A DNA stretch of 38,935 nt, taken from assembly GCA_012035135.1 (NCBI GenBank), contig JAAUPI010000018.1, positions 1 through 38,935 on the forward strand. Reading direction: 5' to 3'. Of the stretch, positions 31,780 through 38,935 are shown one piece after another. The notes below the pieces were generated by a model. The model was not told the DNA's origin. It saw only the letters and a program-made list of their open reading frames with translations, and made no database searches. A program made the translations under genes and the position numbers. The first letter of the stretch is position 1. Each line of letters starts with the position of its first letter. Origin of the DNA: Microcoleus sp. CSU_2_2 (GTDB lineage: Bacteria; Cyanobacteriota; Cyanobacteriia; Cyanobacteriales; Microcoleaceae).

Positions 31780-34317
31780 ATGTGTCCCCATCCTGAACAT
31801 ATTTGTCTTAATCCCGGAGATATAGTGGCTAGACGCTACAGAATCATTGAAAAATTAGGGTGCGGAGGATTTGCTGTCACCTACACGGCTCAAGATCTAG
31901 AAAACCCCGATCGTCCCGCGTGTGTGATTAAGGAAATTCCTTTTCCTCAATCAGAAAATCCCCTGGTATTGGAAAGAGCCAGGAACCGATTTCAAAGAGA
32001 AGCTAATGCTTTGCGCATTCTGGGCAACGACTCGCGCATTCCCGAATTGTTCGCTCACTTTGAGGAAAATGGCAATTTTTACTTAGCTCAAGAATATATT
32101 GAAGGAACTCCCCTCAGTCAAGAACTCGCTCAGGGCCAGCAGTGGACGGAAGTAGAGACGATCGCCTTTTTACGAGAAATTCTAGAAATTTTAGTTTTTA
32201 TTCACCAAGCAAATGTTATTCATCGCGATATTACACCTTCTAACTTAATTCGGCGTACACAAGATCGTAGAATTGTACTGATTGATTTTGGAGCTGTCAA
32301 AGAAATAAGCACTTTCACCTCTAACAGTACAGGTGAAATATTGACATCGCAGGCGATCGGCACAAAAGGTTATATGCCTGCCGAACAATACAATGTGCGA
32401 TCTTTTCCGCAACCTTACAATGATATTTACCCAGTAGGAATCATCGCGATTCAAGCTCTCACCGGACGACATCCCAATAATCTGCCACCCGATCCCAATA
32501 CTGGCGAAATTATCTGGGATTATTCACCCGATCGAGGGATGTTACAAGTTAGCGATGGTCTGAAAAATATCTTAAATAAAATGGCGCGTTACTACTTTCA
32601 GCAGCGCTACCAATTTGCTACTGAGGTGTTGGAAGCTTTGGATGCGCTACAATTGCCGCAGTCGATCGCATTGCCACAGTCGATGGAATTGCCATTGCCG
32701 ATCGAATTGCCGCCACCCAATGAATTACCGGCACCCAATGAATTGCCGCCACCCAACGAATTACCGCCACCCAACGAATTACCACTGCAAAAACGCAAGT
32801 CAGATCGATCGAACTTGCGCTGGTTGCTATTCGGAGTTGCGGGACTAGCCGCTGCATGGGCGATCGCATATTTTATCCCTCCATTGCTTCAACCAAAAAT
32901 TCCATTAGAGCGTGTAGATAGTGTCAGTGCTGGAGAAGAACTCATCATTAAAACCGCGTCCTTGTGGTCAAAACAAAGGGGAATCAATGAGTTTGCCGAA
33001 TTAAATTATCCCGAAGCTTTAAAATTGCTCAAACAGTCCTGGCGAGAAGACCGCAGAGACCCCGAAACTTTAATTTACCTCAACAATGCCCTGCTCAAAA
33101 CAATCAATGCAGAGCATTATACCATCGCAATTGTTGTTCCCATTCGCAGAAATCAGGACGGGACGGGAACTATAGTCAATGCAAGTTTAGCCGAAGAACT
33201 GCTGCGCGGTATTGGTCAAGCTCAAACCGAAGTTAATTTAAGTCTCCTCAATCCAAAGGATCACAATCAAGACTTTCCAGGTCAAGAATTTCTCGAAACA
33301 AAATCGATTAACGGAAAAGGTCTCAAAGTCATCATTGCTGATGACGCAAATATCAAATCCTACGCAGTTCAAAGGGCAAATTCCTTGGTCGCTCAACCAA
33401 ATATTCTAGCAGTCATCGGACACTACACCAGCGACATGACGGTAGAAACAGTAGACATTTACAATCAAAATAAACTGGTTGCCATTTCTCCGGGAAGCAC
33501 AACAGAAGAACTAACGCGCAAACCTCGGAAATTTTTCTTTCGGACAGCCCCAACAACTAGCAAAGAAGCTGAAGGCTTAGTAAATCAACTCATTAAAGTC
33601 GGTCAAAAAAGAGTTGCTGTTTTTTACAATCCCAATAGTCCGTTTAGCGCTTCTTTGTGGGAAGAATTCAAAAAGCAATTTGAAGCCCAAGGAGGCTCTA
33701 CTTTTAGAATAAGTAATTATGACTTATCTAAAAATGATTTTAACGCCGAAGCAGCAATCAAAGAAGTTGAGAAAGCCGGAATAACAGCCATAGGTGTCTT
33801 TCCTGACGGTCAAGTAACTAAGTCTCTAGAACACGCGATCGAAATGATTAAAATTAACGACGATCGCAATTGGATTGTTGGCCCTTGGACTCTGTACGAT
33901 CCGAGAACTTTAGAAGCAGTAAAACAGCTAAAGTCTTTTGAAAAATTGGCCATATCTGTGTTTTGGCATCCGTTAATCAGTTTTGATAAAAAGTTTCCAG
34001 TTAATGCTGAAAAATTGTGGGGAGGCCCAGTCAATACTCGATCTGCCTTAACCTACGATGCCGCCAAGACGTTGATTAAAGCCATAGAAATGCAGCCAGA
34101 ACCCAGCCGCGAAGGAATGCAAAAAACCTTAGCTTCTCCTAACTTTAAAGCTGATGGAGCGACGGGTATAATTGAGTTTGAATCGATGACTGGAAATCGA
34201 AAAAATTCTCCTAAAGGAGTGGCGCACATTGTGCCGTGTTCTAGAGAACAGTTTGGCGTGACTTTTGTGCCGATCGAATTTCCCACAGCAGCCGCCGCCG
34301 GTTTAAAATGTCAGTGA
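31780..34317 (+). CDS. Receptor-like Ser/Thr kinase fused to periplasmic-binding (type I PBP) domain, copy 2
   Basis: Tandem paralog of the preceding gene, 845 aa from ATG 31780. Kinase landmarks: LGCGGFAVTY (a Cys inside the Gly loop), K51 in VIKE, HRDITPSNL (D155; again Thr152 where Lys is usual), DFGAVKE (D169) and GTKGYMPAEQ. The linker differs completely from copy 1: instead of poly-Pro it has repeated LPPPNE units (~290-335). The transmembrane helix and outer domain are nearly the same as copy 1, with long stretches almost identical in DNA and others differing mainly at third codon positions. The N-terminus keeps a short Cys-containing lead (MCPHPEHICLNPGD), reminiscent of the CLNPxC start of many cyanobacterial kinases. 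Ligand and phosphorylation targets unknown. Confidence 0.9.
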   Translation: MCPHPEHICLNPGDIVARRYRIIEKLGCGGFAVTYTAQDLENPDRPACVIKEIPFPQSENPLVLERARNRFQREANALRILGNDSRIPELFAHFEENGNFYLAQEYIEGTPLSQELAQGQQWTEVETIAFLREILEILVFIHQANVIHRDITPSNLIRRTQDRRIVLIDFGAVKEISTFTSNSTGEILTSQAIGTKGYMPAEQYNVRSFPQPYNDIYPVGIIAIQALTGRHPNNLPPDPNTGEIIWDYSPDRGMLQVSDGLKNILNKMARYYFQQRYQFATEVLEALDALQLPQSIALPQSMELPLPIELPPPNELPAPNELPPPNELPPPNELPLQKRKSDRSNLRWLLFGVAGLAAAWAIAYFIPPLLQPKIPLERVDSVSAGEELIIKTASLWSKQRGINEFAELNYPEALKLLKQSWREDRRDPETLIYLNNALLKTINAEHYTIAIVVPIRRNQDGTGTIVNASLAEELLRGIGQAQTEVNLSLLNPKDHNQDFPGQEFLETKSINGKGLKVIIADDANIKSYAVQRANSLVAQPNILAVIGHYTSDMTVETVDIYNQNKLVAISPGSTTEELTRKPRKFFFRTAPTTSKEAEGLVNQLIKVGQKRVAVFYNPNSPFSASLWEEFKKQFEAQGGSTFRISNYDLSKNDFNAEAAIKEVEKAGITAIGVFPDGQVTKSLEHAIEMIKINDDRNWIVGPWTLYDPRTLEAVKQLKSFEKLAISVFWHPLISFDKKFPVNAEKLWGGPVNTRSALTYDAAKTLIKAIEMQPEPSREGMQKTLASPNFKADGATGIIEFESMTGNRKNSPKGVAHIVPCSREQFGVTFVPIEFPTAAAAGLKCQ
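32653..32789. repeat. 18-bp coding minisatellite (LPPPNE units) in receptor kinase copy 2
   Basis: Units of the form GAATT(G/A)CCGCCACCCAA in tandem, 18 bp each, encode LPPPNE/LPAPNE, preceded by diverged LPQSIA/LPQSME/LPLPIE units. All are in frame, between the kinase and the membrane helix. Confidence 0.88.
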
Positions 34318-34353
34318 ATTAATATCTTGCACCATGCTCAAAAAACCTGTAGA

Positions 34354-34421
34354 TACAAAGGGCGGGTTTTACCAACAATAATTGCTTCTCAACCAATAAT
34401 CTCGAAAGCCAGTCCCCGCCC
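34354..34421. repeat. GGGCGGGTT..CCCCGCCC repeat, decayed copy
   Basis: TACAAAGGGCGGGTTTTACC with a degraded distal arm GTCCCCGCCC. Homologous to 23796-23851 in reverse orientation. Confidence 0.6.
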
Positions 34422-34467
34422 AACGGCCAGACTGGCGAGAAAACCTCGTTAATACCAAGTATAAATT

Positions 34468-35145
34468 ATGTGCGGACGATTCACTTTAAATACTTCAGCT
34501 AAAATCATCGCCGAATTCTTCAAACTGTCGGAAGTTCCTGATATCAAACCGCGATACAATATCGCCCCAACTCAATCAGTTGCGACAGTCACAGTCGATG
34601 GCGAAAAAATGCAGCGGCAGTTTCAATTTATGCGCTGGGGTTTGATTCCCAGTTGGGCAAAAGATCTGAAAATAGGCAGCCATACGATTAATGCGCGATC
34701 GGAAACTGTAGCCGAAAAACCAGCTTTTCGCAGCGCCATCAAACACAGGCGATGTTTGATAATTGCTGACGGTTTCTACGAATGGCAACCGCAGGGTAAG
34801 AAAAAACAGCCTTATTATTTTCAAATGGCAAACAACGAACCATTTGCTATTGCCGGTTTGTGGGAAAATTGGCGATCGCCCGAAGGTGAAAACATAGTAT
34901 CTTGCAGTATAATTACCACTGCTGCTAATGAAACCGTGCAGCCCGTGCACGATCGAATGCCAGTGATTTTGCCTTCGGGCGATTGGGAACAGTGGCTTGA
35001 CCCTTCAATTAACAATTCTCAGCAAGTTTTACCGCTGTTAAAGCCATACGATCCAGCAGCAATGAAAGCAAATGCGGTGAGTGCGATCGTCAACAATCCA
35101 ACTAGAGAAAGTCCAGAGTGCATTCAAGCGATCGAATCAACCTAG
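34468..35145 (+). CDS. SRAP-domain protein (YedK/HMCES family)
   Basis: Forms a stable thiazolidine cross-link with abasic sites in single-stranded DNA, shielding them from error-prone repair and strand cleavage. Catalytic Cys2 right after the initiator Met (MCGRFTLNTS), RYNIAPTQSV, the conserved NARSET block (HTINARSETV), DGFYEWQ with the active-site Glu, and the conserved His in PVHDRMPVIL. All residues expected for cross-linking are present. 225 aa is normal. ATG at 34468. It follows the receptor kinases but is separated by ~150 bp with a repeat, so it is probably a separate transcript. I saw no clear LexA box upstream. Confidence 0.95.
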   Translation: MCGRFTLNTSAKIIAEFFKLSEVPDIKPRYNIAPTQSVATVTVDGEKMQRQFQFMRWGLIPSWAKDLKIGSHTINARSETVAEKPAFRSAIKHRRCLIIADGFYEWQPQGKKKQPYYFQMANNEPFAIAGLWENWRSPEGENIVSCSIITTAANETVQPVHDRMPVILPSGDWEQWLDPSINNSQQVLPLLKPYDPAAMKANAVSAIVNNPTRESPECIQAIEST

Positions 35146-35198
35146 AATTAAGCACAGCCTGCTGTAAAAATAGGTCAAAAAATCGCTTTCAGTATTAG

Positions 35199-35260
35199 TA
35201 GGGTGCGTCAGATCGTATACCTCCAAAGATCGCCCGATAATTGCGTCTGACGCACCCTAA
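35199..35260. repeat. Palindrome TAGGGTGCGTCA / TGACGCACCCTA
   Basis: Twelve-base perfect arms about 37 bp apart. A variant of the GGTGCGTCGC family, with both arms changed in a matching way (GTCA/TGAC instead of GTCGC/GCGAC). Confidence 0.8.
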
Positions 35261-35279
35261 AACTCGAATTGATTGTGAC

Positions 35280-35427
35280 ACCAAATCCGGGTAACTTACC
35301 CCTTTTATAATCTGGTAAATGTAGTAAATGTAGGGTGCGTCGCTACGAACAACTCTCGTTGCTATTGGGAGATCTCATAGCGACGCACCATACCAATTAT
35401 AACGGGGATGGGAAACCCGGATTTGGT
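35280..35427. mobile_element. MITE with ACCAAATCCGGGT / ACCCGGATTTGGT ends, full-length copy
   Basis: 148 bp with 13-bp terminal inverted repeats and a central palindrome (GGTGCGTCGCTACGAAC...CATAGCGACGCACC). Positions 35311-35427 are the reverse complement of 38813-38929 with only about one mismatch. No coding capacity. Confidence 0.85.
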
Positions 35428-35537
35428 ATGACACTTGACTTGAGTCCTGAGTATAAAATTTGAGCGATGCTTCCGAAATTATAAAATCTGTGGTTGTAGT
35501 TCCAAGCGGCCGATCCTTTACAAACTAAAACAGCCTT

Positions 35538-36401
35538 ATGAAGAAAGTTTCGCGTTTGATAATTGCTACCTTAGTAGCGTTGGCTTGCCTAACTTTTACC
35601 TTGTTTCACCCTACACAGTTCGCTTTCACTCAACCAACTCCAACAATTCAAAATCCTACAGAAATTCCCCAGTCGATCGACTTCGGACGACATTTTCAAG
35701 AGTTGGCAGTTAAAGGGTCAATTCTCATTGAGGATTTGAGACAAAATCGCACTTATCAACACAATCCCCAGCGCAACAGCACCGCTTTCTTACCTGGATC
35801 GACATTTAAAATTCTCAACTCCTTGATTTCCCTAGAAACAGGGATAACTTCCGATGAACTTCAGATGCTCACTTGGGACGGCATTCAAAGGCAAATTCCC
35901 GCATGGAATCGAGATTTGAATATGAAGGAAGCAATTAAAATTTCTGCTGTTTGGTTTTACCAAGTTCTCGCCCGTCGAGTGGGGTACGATCGAATGCAGA
36001 AATGGGTTACTCAAGTAGGATATGGCAATTCTCAAATCGGTAGCAAACAGGATATCGATAAATTCTGGTTACAAGGAGAACTGCGAATTACCCCTCAAGA
36101 GCAAATTCAGTTCCTGCGCCGTTTGTACAATAATAAGTTACCATTTTCCGAGCGATCGCTCTCGATTGTCAAAGATATTTTGATTGTCGAAAAAACTCCC
36201 GAATACACCATTAGAGCCAAAACAGGTTGGGTAGGATTTGAGGGCATGGCAAAACCAGAAATTGGGTGGTACGTTGGTTACTTGGAAAAGGGGGATAATA
36301 TTTATTTCTTTGCCACAAACATCGATATGCAAAGCCAGAAAGATGCGTCGGCTAGAATAGAGTTAACACGTCGTTGTTTTCAGGATTTGGGAGTGCTATA
36401 A
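35538..36401 (+). CDS. Class D (OXA-type) beta-lactamase
   Basis: Exported serine beta-lactamase, or an OXA-like penicillin-recognising enzyme. A signal peptide (MKKVSRLIIATLVALACLTF, cleavage probably near FAFTQ) precedes the mature protein. All class D motifs are present in order: PGSTFK with nucleophile S88 and the carboxylation lysine K91, SAV (S136) in KISAVWFYQ, YGN in QVGYGNSQIG, WLQGEL with the Trp that stabilises the carboxylated lysine, and KTG (K228) in RAKTGWVG. 287 aa is standard. It is closer in style to chromosomal class D enzymes of environmental bacteria than to mobile clinical ones, which is only an impression. Activity spectrum cannot be told from sequence. It lies just inside a MITE copy. 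Confidence 0.93.
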   Translation: MKKVSRLIIATLVALACLTFTLFHPTQFAFTQPTPTIQNPTEIPQSIDFGRHFQELAVKGSILIEDLRQNRTYQHNPQRNSTAFLPGSTFKILNSLISLETGITSDELQMLTWDGIQRQIPAWNRDLNMKEAIKISAVWFYQVLARRVGYDRMQKWVTQVGYGNSQIGSKQDIDKFWLQGELRITPQEQIQFLRRLYNNKLPFSERSLSIVKDILIVEKTPEYTIRAKTGWVGFEGMAKPEIGWYVGYLEKGDNIYFFATNIDMQSQKDASARIELTRRCFQDLGVL

Positions 36402-36449
36402 AGATATCTAACTACTATTTGTATCGTCAAGTCGGAATCTGGGTTCTAT

Positions 36450-36589
36450 TATAGCGGTTCTCAAAAAAGTGAAATCTAAAAGATGTAGGTTGGGTTGAGG
36501 TGACGAAACCCAACTTTTGATTTAAAATAAGGTGTTGGGTTTCACTATCGTTCTACCCAACCTACTTCATCTATTTGAGAAACGCTATA
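36450..36589. mobile_element. MITE-like element, TATAGCGGTTCTCAAA ends
   Basis: Left TATAGCGGTTCTCAAAAAAG and right TTTGAGAAACGCTATA are inverted. The inside holds AGGTTGGGTT..AACCCAAC and GTTGGGTTT..ACCCAACCT. Shares ends with 14385-14512 but has different internal sequence. The right end lies 20 bp before the cupin gene ATG and would form part of its leader. Confidence 0.78.
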
Positions 36590-36608
36590 GCAAAGAGGAT
36601 ACGTTGAT

Positions 36609-37115
36609 ATGACAGAGAAAAAAACTTTTCTTTTGCGAGCAAGGGAAATAGCAGAACAAGCAGCTACCTTCTCTCATCCCTGGAATCCTAATTCATCTAT
36701 CAGTGGAGCCCAAATGAGTCGTTTAGTAGGACTCAAAAGGAGCGGTGTAAGTCTGGCCAAGATTCCCCCTGGCAAAGAATCTTTTATCTATCATGCCCAC
36801 GAACGAGAAGAAGAATGGATTTATATTATTTCGGGTCGCGGAATTGCGGAGATTGATGATGAGGAATTTGAAGTCAGTGCAGGGGATTTCATGGGATTCC
36901 CAACACCATCAGTAGCGCATCATCTACGTAACCCTTTTGATGAAGAGCTAGTTTATCTCATGGGTGGGGAAAATCTTGATGTTGAAATCGCCGATTTTCC
37001 TCGTTTAGGCAAACGAATGATCCGCCGTGAAGCGAATATCGAGATTTATGATATTTCGAGTGCCAAAAGTTTCGGCCCGCTGGAAAAAACCACTGACAAA
37101 ACTGAGATAGTTTGA
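36609..37115 (+). CDS. Cupin-domain protein
   Basis: Small beta-barrel protein with a single cupin domain. Metal-binding motif 1: YHAHEREEEWIYIISGRG (two His and the Glu). Motif 2: GDFMGFPTPSVAHHLRN with the third His. All the usual ligands are present, so it probably binds a divalent metal. 168 aa, no signal peptide. A ribosome site AGAGGA precedes ATG 36609. Cupins of this size include sugar isomerases, dioxygenases and sensors, so the function is open. The next gene (VOC family) is 115 bp away in the same direction, and an AraC regulator follows. Confidence 0.88.
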   Translation: MTEKKTFLLRAREIAEQAATFSHPWNPNSSISGAQMSRLVGLKRSGVSLAKIPPGKESFIYHAHEREEEWIYIISGRGIAEIDDEEFEVSAGDFMGFPTPSVAHHLRNPFDEELVYLMGGENLDVEIADFPRLGKRMIRREANIEIYDISSAKSFGPLEKTTDKTEIV

Positions 37116-37230
37116 GTTATAATATAAGAGGGTTTTTGAGTTATAGCTTTGGTTATACAAGCCACTCTTTAACTCAGTCATTTGCTCAAAGACTTTTCTT
37201 CATATTCACCTCAGGGAAAGGAAAAAAAAC

Positions 37231-37617
37231 ATGATTGGATACGTTACTCTCGGTACCAACGATATTCAAAGTGCAGCCAAGTTTTATGATACTTTGCTTG
37301 CGGAAATTGGCGCTCAAAGATTCATGGAAACCGAGCAATTTATCGCATGGAGCGTTTCTCCAGAAAAACCAGGACTTGCGGTTACAAAACCATTTGATGG
37401 TAACAAAGCAACAGTTGGTAATGGTGTAATGATCGCTCTTCAAGTTGATAGTCCAGAAAAAGTAAACTTAGTTTATAACAAGGCGATCGAACTTGGCGCT
37501 AAGGATGAAGGGGCTGCGGGGCCAAGAAGCGCGTTGCCAGGGTTTTATGCGGGATATTTTCGGGATCTTGATGGGAATAAGTTGAACGTGTTTTGTATGA
37601 TTGAACCAAACACTTAG
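37231..37617 (+). CDS. VOC-superfamily (glyoxalase/bleomycin-resistance-like) protein
   Basis: A 128-aa single-domain vicinal-oxygen-chelate protein. It starts MIGYVTLGTNDIQSAAKFYD, the usual first beta-alpha unit, has the middle GNGVMIALQVDSPEKVNLVY, and ends YFRDLDGNKLNVFCMIEP, the typical last strand with the Glu replaced by Asn-containing NKLNVF. It would act as a dimer on a metal-bound small molecule. Without a complete set of His/Glu ligands the metal site is uncertain. A strong ribosome site (AGGGAAAGGA) precedes ATG 37231. Close relatives are often annotated as glyoxalase-like proteins without a tested substrate. Confidence 0.88.
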   Translation: MIGYVTLGTNDIQSAAKFYDTLLAEIGAQRFMETEQFIAWSVSPEKPGLAVTKPFDGNKATVGNGVMIALQVDSPEKVNLVYNKAIELGAKDEGAAGPRSALPGFYAGYFRDLDGNKLNVFCMIEPNT

Positions 37618-37659
37618 GATTTTTCTGTTGGATGAGGTTCGCAAACAACAGGACTTATG

Positions 37660-37745
37660 CACTCCGACCAAAAAAACCGGGTTTTTTGGGGTTTCTATAT
37701 GTCATGAAGTATTCTCGCAAAAACCCGGTTTCTGACTACCCGTGC
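37660..37745. mobile_element. MITE-like element, AGAAACCGGGTTTTT inverted ends, copy 2
   Basis: CACTCCGACCAAAAAAACCG at one end and AAAAACCCGGTTTCTGACTA at the other. Reverse orientation of the element at 31592-31680. The internal sequence differs. Confidence 0.75.
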
Positions 37746-37799
37746 GCTAGCTATTTTTAGAACTAAAATAAAAGAATCCTCAATCTACTTAAGCGAAAG

Positions 37800-38726
37800 A
37801 TGAGAACATCAGAACCAGAGGTAAAGCTGATTGATTTCAGCCAAGAAAAACCAACAGATTTTCTGCTGCCTCAGCCCGCTGTCCTAACAAGTTCTGGATG
37901 GGATAATATCTATTTTGAACATCATCAACAACCGCAGTTTGACACGCCCGAACATCAAGGTTCGTGGCACGTCATTGCCTATTGTCCTGATGTTGAGGTA
38001 TCAGGAGAGCGATCGGGAGAACGATGGTTGGATGGTAAACTCAAAACAGAAGCCCGGAATCAGGGAGACATTGCGGTAATCCCGGCGGGTATTTCCCAGC
38101 GGTGTAATTGGAATACTTTAGCTCAGTTTACCATTTTGGCGATCGCCCCTACACTCCTGGAACAAGTGGGTCAAGATTTGGTAAATCCCGATCGCATTGA
38201 ACTCATCCCTCATTACATGACAGAGCAAGATATCCTGATTCAAGGGATATTCTGCGCCTTCAGACAAGAATTAGAATCTGGCAAAATCGCTGGTTATTTG
38301 CTGATTGATAGTCTCAAAACTGCATTAGCAATTCATCTATTACGGAATTATTGTACTACACAACCTCGGATTTATAGCTATACCGATGGATTATCTAAAT
38401 CCAATCTGCAACAGGTGACGGAATATATCAACGAACATCTCCATGAAGATATAAAACTAATTGAACTTGCTGCGATCGTCCAAATCAGTCTTTATCACTT
38501 TTTACGCTTATTCAAGCAAAGTATGGGGATAACACCCCACCAGTACATTTTACAGCGTCGGATTGAGAAAGCGAAGTTTTTATTACAGCATAGCAAACTC
38601 AGTATCGCTCTTGTTGCGGTCAGGGTAGGTTTTTGTGACCAAAGCCATTTAACTCAATATTTTAAACGAATTGTTGGTGTTACGCCGAGACAATTCCTCA
38701 TATCAAATCCAGTTGCATCGGAATGA
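37800..38726 (+). CDS. AraC-family transcriptional regulator
   Basis: DNA-binding regulator with an N-terminal cupin-like sensing region (about 1-190, VISQ/AVIPAGISQRCNW segment) and a C-terminal pair of helix-turn-helix units: LIELAAIVQISLYHFLRLFK, QSMGITPHQYILQRRIEKAK, VAVRVGFCDQSHLTQYFKR and IVGVTPRQFL, a near-perfect AraC/XylS signature. 308 aa; ATG at 37800. The target is unknown. It follows the VOC and cupin genes in the same direction with a MITE-like element between, so it may have its own promoter. AraC proteins with this plan often control adjacent small-molecule genes, which makes the cupin and VOC genes candidates. Confidence 0.93.
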   Translation: MRTSEPEVKLIDFSQEKPTDFLLPQPAVLTSSGWDNIYFEHHQQPQFDTPEHQGSWHVIAYCPDVEVSGERSGERWLDGKLKTEARNQGDIAVIPAGISQRCNWNTLAQFTILAIAPTLLEQVGQDLVNPDRIELIPHYMTEQDILIQGIFCAFRQELESGKIAGYLLIDSLKTALAIHLLRNYCTTQPRIYSYTDGLSKSNLQQVTEYINEHLHEDIKLIELAAIVQISLYHFLRLFKQSMGITPHQYILQRRIEKAKFLLQHSKLSIALVAVRVGFCDQSHLTQYFKRIVGVTPRQFLISNPVASE

Positions 38727-38730
38727 TATA

Positions 38731-38797
38731 GAGGACACGGCAGTGCCGTGTCCCTACAATATTATTTTCGGTAGGGACACAGCAGTGCCGTGTCCTA
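38731..38797. repeat. Palindromic element GAGGACACGGCAGTGCCGTGTCCC family
   Basis: GGACACGGCAGTGCCGTGTCC (38733-38753) is itself a palindrome, mirrored by GGGACACAGCAGTGCCGTGT at 38774. Related to 17229-17338. Confidence 0.82.
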
Positions 38798-38812
38798 ATT
38801 TTGGCTAATAAT

Positions 38813-38935
38813 ACCAAATCCGGGTTTCCCATCCCCGTTATAATTGGTATGGTGCGTCGCTATGAGATCTCCCAATAGCAACGAGAGTTGTTCGTAGCGA
38901 CGCACCCTACATTTACTACATTTACGAGATTATAA
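38813..38935. mobile_element. MITE with ACCAAATCCGGGT end, inverted copy cut by window edge
   Basis: Reverse complement of 35311-35427 with only about one mismatch, opposite orientation. Ends at the window edge before the second terminal repeat is reached. Confidence 0.85.

Overview
The window looks like chromosomal DNA from a filamentous cyanobacterium of the Microcoleus/Oscillatoria type (Oscillatoriales). The evidence is dense GCGATCGC (HIP1) palindromes and CGATCG runs in and between genes, cyanobacterial-type genes (Ftn2/ZipN division protein, HetZ-family regulator, DUF3370 protein, PdhA, IspG, cyanobacterial Ser/Thr kinases), and many short tandem heptamer-like repeats and palindromic elements between genes. 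The genus is an inference. No rRNA, tRNA or CRISPR array was seen.

Left part (1-16.1 kb), almost all on the minus strand: the start of an ISAs1-like transposase cut by the window edge; a Cu(I) P1B-ATPase; a short plus-strand hypothetical gene; an S41 C-terminal processing protease; ispG; an orphan membrane histidine kinase; a small exported protein; then a tight cluster transcribed polA > thermonuclease-like lipoprotein > 332-aa protein of unknown function; and a DUF3370 exported protein divergent from surE.

Middle (16.2-28.7 kb): surE; a 5'-truncated methyltransferase pseudogene next to a palindromic element; pdhA, whose stop codon sits at the end of a MITE; a decayed IS200/IS605-like relic; ftn2/zipN; a tandem pair of family-4-like glycosyltransferases; a CobW/COG0523 metallochaperone GTPase with a His-rich repeat; a fragmentary dtd (D-aminoacyl-tRNA deacylase) pseudogene; and a HetZ-family gene followed by a good intrinsic terminator.

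Right part (29.1-38.9 kb), plus strand: two tandem paralogous receptor-like proteins joining an N-terminal Ser/Thr kinase, one membrane segment and a C-terminal extracytoplasmic type I periplasmic-binding-protein domain; a SRAP/YedK protein; an OXA-type class D beta-lactamase; a cupin protein; a VOC/glyoxalase protein; and an AraC-type regulator. The last four genes lie between two inverted, almost identical copies of one MITE.

The most striking feature is the repeat content. At least eight families of small palindromic or MITE-like elements fill the spacers. Two kinds of repeat have also entered reading frames: a heptamer-type array in the Cu-ATPase just before the CPC membrane segment, and a 42-bp-period hairpin repeat encoding (G/R)QD(A/T) units, found in the same frame in both the Cu-ATPase nucleotide-binding region and the polA linker. 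The tandem receptor kinases, with Thr replacing the catalytic-loop Lys and mosaic sequence identity, are the other item most worth following.
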